The position numbers and the translations under genes are program-made. Source: Phenylobacterium sp. (GTDB lineage Bacteria > Pseudomonadota > Alphaproteobacteria > Caulobacterales > Caulobacteraceae). Taken from it: DNA of 38,143 nucleotides. Shown piece by piece: positions 27,525-34,560 of the stretch. The notes under the pieces are model-generated. The model saw nothing but the letters and a program-made list of their open reading frames with translations, was not told the DNA's origin and searched no databases. The stretch spans positions 1 to 38,143 of the forward strand of contig NZ_SSMZ01000240.1 of assembly GCF_004799395.1 (NCBI RefSeq), written 5' to 3'. The stretch's first letter is position 1, and every line of letters starts with the position of its first letter.

Positions 27525-27968
27525 ATGAGCGAAGACCAAGTCCGAATCCTGATCGTCGAGGCGCGGTTCTATTCCGATCTGGCCGACGAGCTGCTCAAGG
27601 GCGCGCAGGACGCACTGGAGTCGTTCGGCGCCGCCTATGACATCGTCACGGTGCCGGGCGCGCTGGAGATTCCGGCGGCGATCGCACTTGCGGAGGAGGG
27701 CGGCCGCTACGACGGCTATGTGGCGCTTGGCACGGTGATCCGCGGCGAAACCTATCATTTCGAGATTGTCGCCAACGAGTCCGCGCGCGGGTTGATGGAC
27801 CTTTCGGTGAGCAAGCAGCTCTGCCTTGGCAACGGCATCCTGACGGTGGAGGACGAGGCTCAGGCCTGGGCGCGGGCTCGCGCCAGCGAGGGCGATAAGG
27901 GCGGCGGCGCGGCCCGCGCGGCGCTGACGATGATCTCGCTGCGCCAGCAGCTGCTGATTGGCCTCTAG
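27525..27968 (+). CDS. ribH: 6,7-dimethyl-8-ribityllumazine synthase
   Basis: RibH joins 5-amino-6-ribitylaminouracil with 3,4-dihydroxy-2-butanone 4-phosphate to make the lumazine that RibE uses. The 147-residue protein has the ligand motif [11 protein letters not shown], the catalytic histidine H78 in [12 protein letters not shown], and [18 protein letters not shown]15 in ARFYSDLA stacks on the substrate in homologues. Length is typical for the capsid- or pentamer-forming family. Its four-carbon substrate comes from RibB(A), which is not in this operon. The ATG of nusB follows the TAG without a gap. Confidence 0.96.
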   Translation: MSEDQVRILIVEARFYSDLADELLKGAQDALESFGAAYDIVTVPGALEIPAAIALAEEGGRYDGYVALGTVIRGETYHFEIVANESARGLMDLSVSKQLCLGNGILTVEDEAQAWARARASEGDKGGGAARAALTMISLRQQLLIGL

Positions 27969-28424
27969 ATGACCGTCCCCCCGAAACAGGCCCGGTCCGT
28001 GGCCCGGCTGGCCGCGGTCCAGGCGCTCTACCAGATGGAAGTTTCCAGCGTCGGCGCGGAGGCGGTGATCCGCGAGTTCGCCGAGCACCGCTTTGACCGG
28101 GACGCGGAGGGCGGCGATGCGCCTCTTGCGGCCGCCGACGAAGCGTTCTTCGCCGATCTGGTGCGCGGTGTGGTCGAGCATCAGAAGGCCGTGGACGCCG
28201 CGGTGGCCAGGAAGCTGGCGGCCGGTTGGCGGCTCGACCGCCTGGACGCTACGGCCCGCGCGATCCTGCGGGCCGGGGCTTTTGAGCTGATCCATCGCGC
28301 TGATGTGCCCACCGAGGTGGTGATCGACGAATATGTCGAGCTGGCGAAGTCGTTCTTCGAGGGACCGGAGCCGGGGTTTGTGAACGGGGCGCTGGATGCG
28401 GTCGCCCAAGATGCCCGGCGCTAA
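27969..28424 (+). CDS. nusB: Transcription antitermination factor NusB
   Basis: NusB with NusE (S10) binds boxA RNA and supports rRNA antitermination. The 151-residue all-helical protein starts [18 protein letters not shown] and has the C-terminal signature [14 protein letters not shown] followed by [16 protein letters not shown] and [12 protein letters not shown]. The ATG at 27969 directly follows the ribH stop. Its end overlaps thiL. The ribH-nusB-thiL order is widespread in proteobacteria. Confidence 0.95.
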   Translation: MTVPPKQARSVARLAAVQALYQMEVSSVGAEAVIREFAEHRFDRDAEGGDAPLAAADEAFFADLVRGVVEHQKAVDAAVARKLAAGWRLDRLDATARAILRAGAFELIHRADVPTEVVIDEYVELAKSFFEGPEPGFVNGALDAVAQDARR

Positions 28425-29364
28425 GTCTCCGACCGGCGACGAATTCAGCGAGATCGCGCGGCTGTTCCGCCCACTCACTGGGGGCGCGCCGGGGGCCTTC
28501 GACCTCATGGACGATGCGGCGATCGTGCCGCAGCGGCCCGGCTTCGACCTGGTGATCACCAAGGACGCCATGGTCGAGGGCGTGCATTTTCAAGTCGGCG
28601 AGGCGCCGGACCTGATCGCGCGCAAGTTGCTGCGCGTGAACCTCTCCGACCTGGCGGCCAAGGCGGCCGAGCCGTTCGGTTGCTTCCTGGCCGTGGCCTG
28701 GCCGCCGACCTTCGGTCCCGCCGAGCGGGAAGCCTTCGCCAAGGGGCTGGGCAAGGACCTGGCGGCCTATGATGTGGCCCTGCTCGGCGGCGACACAGTC
28801 TCGACGCCGGGGCCATTCACCGCCAGCCTGACGGCCCTGGGCTGGGTTCCGGAAGGACGCATGGTGCGGCGCGCCGGGGCCAGTTATGGCGACGTCCTGG
28901 CGGTCAGCGGCACGATCGGCGACGGGGTCCTGGGGTTGGCCGCGGTGAAAGGTGAGATCGCGGACCCGGACGGCTGGCTCGCGGGCCGCCTGCGGCTGCC
29001 GGCGCCGCGGCTTGACCTGAGCGAGACGCTTTTGGAGCATGCGCGCGCCGCCGCCGACGTCTCCGACGGCCTGATCGCTGACGCCGGGCACATCGGCGAG
29101 GCGAGCGGGCTTGGTATCAGCCTCGATCTCGACGAGATGCCTTTGTCGCCATCCGCGGGGACCTGGCTCGACGCGCAGCCCGACCGCGCCGCCGCCTTGC
29201 TGCGCCTGGCCACGGGCGGCGACGACTATGAGGTGGTGGCCGCCTTTTCGGGCTCGCCGCCTGAGGGCTTCACCGCCATCGGCGAGGTGGTCGGCGCCGG
29301 CATGGAGGTACGCGTGGACGGCCGTCCGGTGAAGATCACAGAGCGCGGTTGGAGACACCTGTAA
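28411..29364 (+). CDS. thiL: Thiamine-monophosphate kinase
   Basis: ThiL phosphorylates thiamine monophosphate to the active cofactor thiamine diphosphate. The protein (317 residues from this start) has [15 protein letters not shown], where the two Asp residues bind metal-ATP, then [55 protein letters not shown] and [12 protein letters not shown] chose the ATG at 28411, overlapping nusB by 14 bases; the ATG at 28396 adds five residues. Overlap with nusB implies coupling. Sixty bases separate it from the polyketide synthase gene, so read-through into that cassette is possible. Confidence 0.94.
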   Translation: MPGAKSPTGDEFSEIARLFRPLTGGAPGAFDLMDDAAIVPQRPGFDLVITKDAMVEGVHFQVGEAPDLIARKLLRVNLSDLAAKAAEPFGCFLAVAWPPTFGPAEREAFAKGLGKDLAAYDVALLGGDTVSTPGPFTASLTALGWVPEGRMVRRAGASYGDVLAVSGTIGDGVLGLAAVKGEIADPDGWLAGRLRLPAPRLDLSETLLEHARAAADVSDGLIADAGHIGEASGLGISLDLDEMPLSPSAGTWLDAQPDRAAALLRLATGGDDYEVVAAFSGSPPEGFTAIGEVVGAGMEVRVDGRPVKITERGWRHL

Positions 29365-29392
29365 AAGGAACCTCCGCCGTGGCGGGGTATTG

Positions 29393-29421
29393 CGGTCCCG
29401 GGACAGCGCCGCCAGGGACCG
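29393..29421 (+). promoter_or_regulatory. Hairpin enclosing the ribosome binding site of the polyketide synthase gene
   Basis: CGGTCCC at 29393-29399 is perfectly complementary to GGGACCG at 29415-29421, leaving a 15-base loop. The 3' arm contains the Shine-Dalgarno sequence AGGGA, which ends about six bases before the ATG at 29425. The stem would hide this site in the mRNA. A GTCCCGGGAC palindrome at 29395-29404 offers competing pairing. Regulation through this structure is inference. Confidence 0.4.
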
Positions 29422-29424
29422 ATC

Positions 29425-30480
29425 ATGACCGCCACCGTCAAGCTGTTGTCGCTCGCGACCGCCACGCCGCCGCACGATCTCGCCCAAGACGACGTGTTCG
29501 AGGTCGCCCACCAGATCTTCATCGACCGTTTTCCTGAGTTCGTGCGCATGGGCCCGGTGTTCGACCATGCCGGCGTACGCCACCGCCAGATCGCCAGGCC
29601 CGTCGAATGGTACCTGCAACCCCATGGTTGGGCGGACCGGGCAGCGGTCTATGACGAAGTCGCTCTCGACCTGTTCTGCCGGGCGGCGGAAGGGGCGTTG
29701 GCGGAGGCCGGTCTGACCGGTGCGGACATCGACGCCATCGTCACGGTCTCCACCACCGGCGTCTCGACGCCGAGCTTGGAGGCGAAGGCCATGACCCGCC
29801 TGGGTTTCCGGTCCGACGCGGCGCGGGCGCCTCTGTTCGGCGTCGGCTGCGCAGGCGGGGCGACTGGCCTGGCGCTGGCCTATCGCCTGGCCAAGGCCCA
29901 GCCCGGGGCCAAGGTTCTGCTGGTCTGCGTGGAGCTCTGTTCGCTCGCCTTCCACATGGAGGAGCTTTCCAAGACTGACATCATCTCCACGGCGATCTTC
30001 GGTGACGGCGCGGCGGCCTGCGTTTTGTCCAGCGAGGACGGCGCGCAGGGCTTCGCAACGGTTGCCGCCAGCGCGGAGCACACCTGGGCGGGTACTCTGG
30101 GCGTCATGGGCTGGCAGGTGCGCGACGCCGGCCTGGGCGTCCTCCTCGATCAGGCGCTGCCGCCCTTCGTCCGCCGTGAGATTCGGCCGGTGGTCGAGGC
30201 CATGCTGGCGCGCCAGGGTCTGCGCCTGGAGGACGTTGACCGCTTCATCTGCCATCCGGGCGGCATGAAGGTGATCGAGGCGCTGGAGGGTGCGCTGGGA
30301 TTGGGGCAGGGCGCCCTGGACCACGAGCGCGAGGTGCTGGCCGACCATGGCAACATGTCTTCGCCCACCGTGCTGTTCATCCTCGACCGCGCTCGGCGCA
30401 CTGGCTTGCCCAAGCGTTCGGTGCTCACCGCCATGGGACCGGGTTTCACCGCCAGCACGGTGACCCTCGAAGCCGCATGA
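29425..30480 (+). CDS. Type III polyketide synthase (chalcone/stilbene synthase family)
   Basis: This 351-residue homodimeric condensing enzyme extends an acyl-CoA starter with malonyl-CoA, typically giving alkylpyrones or alkylresorcinols in bacteria. The catalytic triad is intact: C142 in GVGCAGGATGL, H277 in ICHPGGMKVIEALE and N310 in DHGNMSSPTVLF. The C-terminal loop LTAMGPGFTASTVTLE matches the family GFGPG region. The ATG at 29425 is supported by AGGGA, which lies in a hairpin. It overlaps the ICMT-family methyltransferase gene by four bases (ATGA), the same pairing as Bacillus bpsA-bpsB. Product and starter length cannot be read from sequence. Confidence 0.93.
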   Translation: MTATVKLLSLATATPPHDLAQDDVFEVAHQIFIDRFPEFVRMGPVFDHAGVRHRQIARPVEWYLQPHGWADRAAVYDEVALDLFCRAAEGALAEAGLTGADIDAIVTVSTTGVSTPSLEAKAMTRLGFRSDAARAPLFGVGCAGGATGLALAYRLAKAQPGAKVLLVCVELCSLAFHMEELSKTDIISTAIFGDGAAACVLSSEDGAQGFATVAASAEHTWAGTLGVMGWQVRDAGLGVLLDQALPPFVRREIRPVVEAMLARQGLRLEDVDRFICHPGGMKVIEALEGALGLGQGALDHEREVLADHGNMSSPTVLFILDRARRTGLPKRSVLTAMGPGFTASTVTLEAA

Positions 30481-30980
30481 TCCTCTCGCTCGTCATCCTC
30501 GGTCTCGTCACGCTGCAGCGGCTGGGCGAACTTGTCGTCGCGCGCCGCAATACCGCGCGACTGCTGGCCGACGGCGGCGCCGAGCGCGGCGCCGAGCATT
30601 ATCCGCTGATGGTGACCCTGCATGCCGCCTGGCTCATCGGGCTGTGGGTGCTGGCGTGGGACCGGCCGGTGAGCCCGGCCTGGCTCGGCGCCTATCTGGC
30701 GCTGGAGGTCCTACGCGTCTGGGTGCTGGCCTCGATCGGGCGGCGGTGGACGACCCGGATCATCGTGGTCCCGGGGGAAACCCTCGTGCGCAAGGGGCCA
30801 TACCGGTTCCTGCCTCACCCCAACTACGCCGTGGTCGTAGGCGAGATCGCTGTGCTGCCGCTCGTCTTTGGCCTGGGCGTCTATGCCCTGGTGTTCTCCC
30901 TGCTCAACGCCTCTATGCTCTGGGTTCGTATCCGCGCGGAGAGCGCCGCGTTGAAGGACCCCGGACTGCCTGCAACCTGA
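30477..30980 (+). CDS. Isoprenylcysteine carboxyl methyltransferase (ICMT)-family membrane methyltransferase
   Basis: This 167-residue integral membrane protein has hydrophobic helices at about residues 1-17, 43-60, 66-82 and 122-145. The ICMT core is visible as RKGPYRFLPHPNYAVVVGEI, where the Arg-x-Pro-His-Pro-x-Tyr stretch binds SAM. Bacteria lack prenylated CaaX proteins; relatives encoded beside type III polyketide synthases (BpsB, SrsB) O-methylate alkylpyrones or resorcinols. The four-base overlap with the synthase strongly suggests the same role here. The ATG at 30477 is the only well-placed start. Confidence 0.87.
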   Translation: MILSLVILGLVTLQRLGELVVARRNTARLLADGGAERGAEHYPLMVTLHAAWLIGLWVLAWDRPVSPAWLGAYLALEVLRVWVLASIGRRWTTRIIVVPGETLVRKGPYRFLPHPNYAVVVGEIAVLPLVFGLGVYALVFSLLNASMLWVRIRAESAALKDPGLPAT

Positions 30981-31023
30981 CGCAGCGCTTGCTTTGTAGG
31001 GCGCGTTGCGGCTTTTGGCGCGT

Positions 31024-31043
31024 CCGCCGCGTTTCGCGGGCGG
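31024..31043 (+). promoter_or_regulatory. Hairpin in the leader of the RNA helicase gene
   Basis: CCGCCGCG (31024-31031), loop TTT, and CGCGGGCGG (31035-31043, one bulged G) form a GC-rich stem that ends just before the Shine-Dalgarno-like AAGGA and the ATG at 31058. No T run follows, so a terminator is unlikely. It may slow translation initiation at low temperature or be autoregulated by the helicase; both are speculation. Confidence 0.3.
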
Positions 31044-31057
31044 CCCAAGGACCCCGA

Positions 31058-32851
31058 ATGCCGTTTCCCACCACCCACCCCGCGCTGGAGCGCGCCCTCG
31101 AGAAGCAGGGCTATCAGGAGCCGACGCCGGTTCAGGCCGCGGTGCTCAGCGAGCCGGACAGCCGCGATCTGCTGGTCTCCGCCCAGACCGGGTCCGGCAA
31201 GACGGTCGCCTTCGGCTTGGCTCTGGCGCGCGGTCTTCTGGGCGAGGACCCGCGGTTCGGGCGCGCGGAAGCGCCGCTCGCCCTGGTGATCGCGCCGACG
31301 CGCGAGCTGGCCCTCCAGGTCAGCCGCGAGCTGGAATGGCTCTATGCCGACGCCGGCGCCAGGGTCGCCACCTGTGTCGGGGGCATGGATCCCCGCGCGG
31401 AGCGCCGAGCGCTGCAGGCCGGCGCCCACGTCGTCGTCGGCACGCCGGGACGCCTGCGCGACCACATCGAGCGCGGCGCGCTGGACCTGTCGGCGCTGAA
31501 GGTCGTGGTGCTCGACGAGGCCGACGAGATGCTCGACCTGGGCTTCCGCGAAGACCTGGAAGAGATTCTCGACTCCACACCAACCGAACGCCGGACGCTG
31601 CTGTTCTCGGCGACGATCGCCAAGGAGATCGCCACCCTGGCGCGTCGATATCAGCGCGACGCGGTGCGCATCGACACCCTTCGCCGCGACGAGGCCCACG
31701 GCGACATCGAATACCGCGCCGTCCGGGTGGCGCCGGGCGAGGTCGACCACGCTGTGGTCAACCTGCTGCGCTATTTCGAGAGCCCGGGCGCCCTGGTGTT
31801 CTGCAACACCCGCGAGCGCGTGCGGCATCTGCACAGCGCCTTGCGGGAACGGGGCTTCTCCGCCGTCGCGTTGTCCGGCGAGATGACCCAAAAGGAGCGT
31901 TCGGACGCTCTCCAGGCCCTGCGGGACGGCCACGCGCGCGCATGCGTCGCCACCGACGTCGCCGCCCGCGGCCTTGACCTGCCCGACCTGGGCCTGGTGA
32001 TCCACGCCGAACTGCCGGTGAACAAGGCGGGGCTGCTCCACCGGAGCGGCCGCACCGGCCGGGCGGGCAAGAAGGGTGTCTCGGTCCTGGTGGTGCCCTA
32101 CAATAAGCGCCGCTTCACCGAGCGCCTGCTGGACTCGGCGAGCATCGACGCCGGCTGGTCTGGCCCGCCCCTGGCCGACGAGATCCGCGCCAAGGATCAG
32201 CAGCGTCTACTCGACGATCCGATCCTGAAGACGCCGGCTTCGGAAGAAGAGCTGACGCTCGCGGGCCGCCTGTTAGCCGACATCTCGCCGGAGGCGGTGG
32301 CCGTGGCTCTGATCCGCTACCAGCGTCAGCGCCTGCCAGAGCCGGAGGACCTGTTCGACGACGTTCGTGAGACCGGCCAGATCATTCCCTCGGCCCGGCC
32401 GCAGCGCGGCGGGACGGCCTACGACCCGATGCAGGAGGGTCCCGGTGGACCGCGGCCTTCGCACCGCGCCGACAATGTCGGCGCGGAGTGGTTCCGGATG
32501 CCGATCGGGCGACAGAACAACGCCGACCCGAAATGGCTGATCCCGCTGATCTGCCGCCTGGGTCATGTCACCAAGAAGGACATCGGCCAGATCCGCATCT
32601 TCGACCGCGAGACGAAGTTCGAGATCGTCGCCGAAACGGAAGCGCGCTTCCGCCAGGCGGTGAAGGGTGCGGCCGAGGGCGATATCCGTATCGAACCCGC
32701 CGCGGCCCCGCCAGCCGCCGACCGTCCGCGGGGCCCCCGACCGGGGCCCCGTCCTGCTGGTCCGCCCCGTGGCGGCCCGCCGGCGAACGGCGGCAAGCCC
32801 TTCGCCGGAAAACATCGAGGACCCAAGCCGCAGGGACGCCGTCCGAACTAG
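31058..32851 (+). CDS. DEAD-box ATP-dependent RNA helicase (CsdA/DbpA type)
   Basis: This 597-residue helicase unwinds RNA, usually in ribosome assembly, RNA decay or cold adaptation. Domain 1 has the Q motif (GYQEPTPVQ), Walker A AQTGSGKT (42-49), PTRELA, TPGRL, DEAD (153-156) and SAT. Domain 2 has ATDVAARGLDLPDL and HRSGRTGRAGKKG. A DbpA-like RNA-binding domain follows at about 465-545 (WFRMPIGRQNNADPKWLIPL), then a Pro/Gly/Arg-rich disordered tail. The ATG at 31058 after AAGGA begins the conserved region; the frame is open further upstream but without homology. Its TAG overlaps the stop of the convergent protease gene. Confidence 0.95.
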   Translation: MPFPTTHPALERALEKQGYQEPTPVQAAVLSEPDSRDLLVSAQTGSGKTVAFGLALARGLLGEDPRFGRAEAPLALVIAPTRELALQVSRELEWLYADAGARVATCVGGMDPRAERRALQAGAHVVVGTPGRLRDHIERGALDLSALKVVVLDEADEMLDLGFREDLEEILDSTPTERRTLLFSATIAKEIATLARRYQRDAVRIDTLRRDEAHGDIEYRAVRVAPGEVDHAVVNLLRYFESPGALVFCNTRERVRHLHSALRERGFSAVALSGEMTQKERSDALQALRDGHARACVATDVAARGLDLPDLGLVIHAELPVNKAGLLHRSGRTGRAGKKGVSVLVVPYNKRRFTERLLDSASIDAGWSGPPLADEIRAKDQQRLLDDPILKTPASEEELTLAGRLLADISPEAVAVALIRYQRQRLPEPEDLFDDVRETGQIIPSARPQRGGTAYDPMQEGPGGPRPSHRADNVGAEWFRMPIGRQNNADPKWLIPLICRLGHVTKKDIGQIRIFDRETKFEIVAETEARFRQAVKGAAEGDIRIEPAAAPPAADRPRGPRPGPRPAGPPRGGPPANGGKPFAGKHRGPKPQGRRPN

Positions 32852-33834
32852 GCCGGCCGCACGAGCGGCCCCGACGGGGTGAACTGCCCAGCGGCCAGGT
32901 CGAACCGCACCAGTGAGCGGCCGAAGTCCAGGGACACCGTGTCGAACTGGGCGAGGAGGTCCATTCCCAGGACGATGGCGGGCTTGTCCTTCAAGCCCCA
33001 CAGGTCGAACACATGCATGTCGGCGTGGACCACCGGCACGTTGCCGAGCTGCAGTCCGCCAAGTCGCAAGAACGGCAGATAGAGCATTTCGCCGGAGAAC
33101 GGCTCGCCGGCGAGGGTCTCCATCGTAACCCGCGGATAGCTGTCGCCGCCGCCGCTGCGCCGATTGTCGGCGGCCACCAGTTCGCGCAACGCGCTGTTGG
33201 CGATGGTCATCTGCGAGCCGGAGTCGATCATGGCGCTGATCGGCTTTCCGCCGAGGTCGGCGTCGACAATGGTGAGCTGGCCCATCCGGCGGCGGGCGGG
33301 CACCACCACCGACCCGTCCCTGGTCACGTCCCGGACCGAGCGGGCGATGGAAATTGACTTGTCCTTGAAGGCCAGCACCAGTCGCTGGCCGTCCAGCCAG
33401 TCGACGCCCAGCACGCCATCGATGCCGCTGGTCAGCGGCAGGGTCGCAGCGCGAACCGCCTTGCGGCTGCGTTGGCCCACCTGCAGGCGGTCGATGATCA
33501 CGCCAGGTCGTTCGCGGACGCCCACGATGGTGTGCAGGCGCGCCGGCTCGGTTCCGGCGAGCATCAGCCGCTGAGCCAGGTCGCGCGAGATCACCGAAGT
33601 GTTGGCGCCGGTGTCCATCAGGAATTGAAACGGGCCCTGGCCGTTGATCGTAACGGGGGCGAGCATGTGCTCGTAGCCGTCATGGCCCGTGTCGACCCGG
33701 GTCGGCGGTTCGGTGGCGGTGTCGCTCGGAAGCTGGACGGACGAGATGGGTTGGGCGAAGGCGCGCGACAGCGGCGCTGCGGCGGCGGGAAGGGCGATCA
33801 GGCCTGCGGCGGCCTGGCGGCGGCTTAAGTGCAT
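32848..33834 (-). CDS. Tat-exported retropepsin-like aspartic protease
   Basis: This 328-residue protein has two aspartic protease motifs, DTG at 74-76 (FLMDTGANTSVIS) and DSG at 204-206 (AMIDSGSQMTIA), each with the hydrophobic strands of a retropepsin lobe, so one chain could form the whole pepsin-like site. The hydrophobic-hydrophobic-Gly signatures VLGVDWL and VLGMDLL follow each lobe. The N terminus MHLSRRQAAAGLIALPAAAA has a twin-arginine pair and a signal-peptide core with likely cleavage after AFA (residue 27), so it is probably exported folded by Tat. Substrate unknown. The ATG at 33834 follows GGGAGG. Its stop overlaps that of the convergent helicase gene (CTAG). Confidence 0.85.
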   Translation of the reverse strand: MHLSRRQAAAGLIALPAAAAPLSRAFAQPISSVQLPSDTATEPPTRVDTGHDGYEHMLAPVTINGQGPFQFLMDTGANTSVISRDLAQRLMLAGTEPARLHTIVGVRERPGVIIDRLQVGQRSRKAVRAATLPLTSGIDGVLGVDWLDGQRLVLAFKDKSISIARSVRDVTRDGSVVVPARRRMGQLTIVDADLGGKPISAMIDSGSQMTIANSALRELVAADNRRSGGGDSYPRVTMETLAGEPFSGEMLYLPFLRLGGLQLGNVPVVHADMHVFDLWGLKDKPAIVLGMDLLAQFDTVSLDFGRSLVRFDLAAGQFTPSGPLVRPA

Positions 33835-33878
33835 GGCGCGTCGCCTCCCGGCGTTTTCTTTTCAGGCTAGCACCCGCC

Positions 33879-33891
33879 TGACCCCAGGTCA
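33879..33891. repeat. Short inverted repeat between divergent genes
   Basis: TGACC (33879-33883) and GGTCA (33887-33891) flank CCA in the 105-base region between the divergent protease gene (starts 33834) and the exported-protein gene (starts 33940). The placement suits a regulator operator acting on both, but five-base arms can arise by chance in GC-rich DNA. Confidence 0.2.
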
Positions 33892-33939
33892 TGCTTCCTT
33901 CAACCTTGCGGAAACCGACGGGCGCGTAGTCTCCGCCCC

Positions 33940-34374
33940 ATGTCCAAGCGCCTGGCCCTGCTGGCCCTATCTTTCCTGGTCCTCGCCGGCGCTGCTCACG
34001 CGGCGGAAAAGCCGAAGGAGGTGGGGCAGTATGTCGACCTGCAGCCGGTGGCGATGCCGATCGTCATCGACGGCCAACTGGTCAACTACGTGTTCGTCTA
34101 TATCCGCGTGAACCTGCAGAGCGGCGCCGACGTCACCAAGATCCGCGACAAGGAGCCGGCGTTCCGCGACGCCCTGGTGCGCGACGGCCACCGCACGCCC
34201 TTCGTACTGGCCAACGACTGGTCGAAGATCGACGAGGCCAAGCTGGTCGCCGCCATGACCCGCGACGCCAGCGCCATCACCGGACCCGGGGTCGTGGCCT
34301 CGGTAAGCGTGACCTCTCAGACCCCGCAGAAGCGCGTAATGCCGCCCCGGCCAGCCGCTCCCGGGCATCCCTGA
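33940..34374 (+). CDS. Small exported protein of unknown function
   Basis: This 144-residue protein starts with a Sec signal peptide (MSKRLALLALSFLVLAGAAHA, cleavage before AEKPKE). The mature part has PVAMPIVIDGQLVNYVFVYI followed by a KEPAFRDALVRDGHRTPF helix. Alternating strands and an amphipathic helix ending in R-D-A are reminiscent of the periplasmic domain of FliL, but I cannot assign it to that family. The tail is Pro-rich (PPRPAAPGHP). The ATG at 33940 is the only sensible start. It is followed by hppA after 186 bases and is divergent from the protease gene. Confidence 0.72.
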   Translation: MSKRLALLALSFLVLAGAAHAAEKPKEVGQYVDLQPVAMPIVIDGQLVNYVFVYIRVNLQSGADVTKIRDKEPAFRDALVRDGHRTPFVLANDWSKIDEAKLVAAMTRDASAITGPGVVASVSVTSQTPQKRVMPPRPAAPGHP

Positions 34375-34500
34375 CCGGCCTCTCCTCGGCGCAGGTTGCG
34401 CCGGGGGGCCAACTTTGGCACTTTCCCGCCTCTTATCAGGGGGCCGCCAAGGAAGCGCGCCTCGTATCTTGGGGAAACAGGGGCTGGGAGCGAGCCGGGG

Positions 34501-34517
34501 CCGCGTCGACGACGCGG
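34501..34517. repeat. Perfect 7-3-7 inverted repeat upstream of hppA
   Basis: CCGCGTC (34501-34507) and GACGCGG (34511-34517) flank GAC, ending 43 bases before the hppA ATG. A larger GGGG...CCCC pairing surrounds it. It could be an mRNA leader stem or an operator. No T run follows, so it is not a typical terminator. The rest of the 186-base gap holds no gene, and I see no clear promoter. Confidence 0.25.
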
Positions 34518-34560
34518 TTGTCGATCCCCCTCCGCGCGATCGTAAAGGGGTGCGCACAAC

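Noticed and set aside
28249..30348. A 699-codon open frame on the minus strand across thiL and the polyketide synthase gene
   Set aside because: It spans two clear plus-strand genes and shows no domain; it results from GC-rich codon usage.
30644..31057. N-terminal extension of the RNA helicase into the methyltransferase gene
   Set aside because: It reads the methyltransferase gene in the wrong frame; the Q motif and a Shine-Dalgarno sequence support the ATG at 31058.
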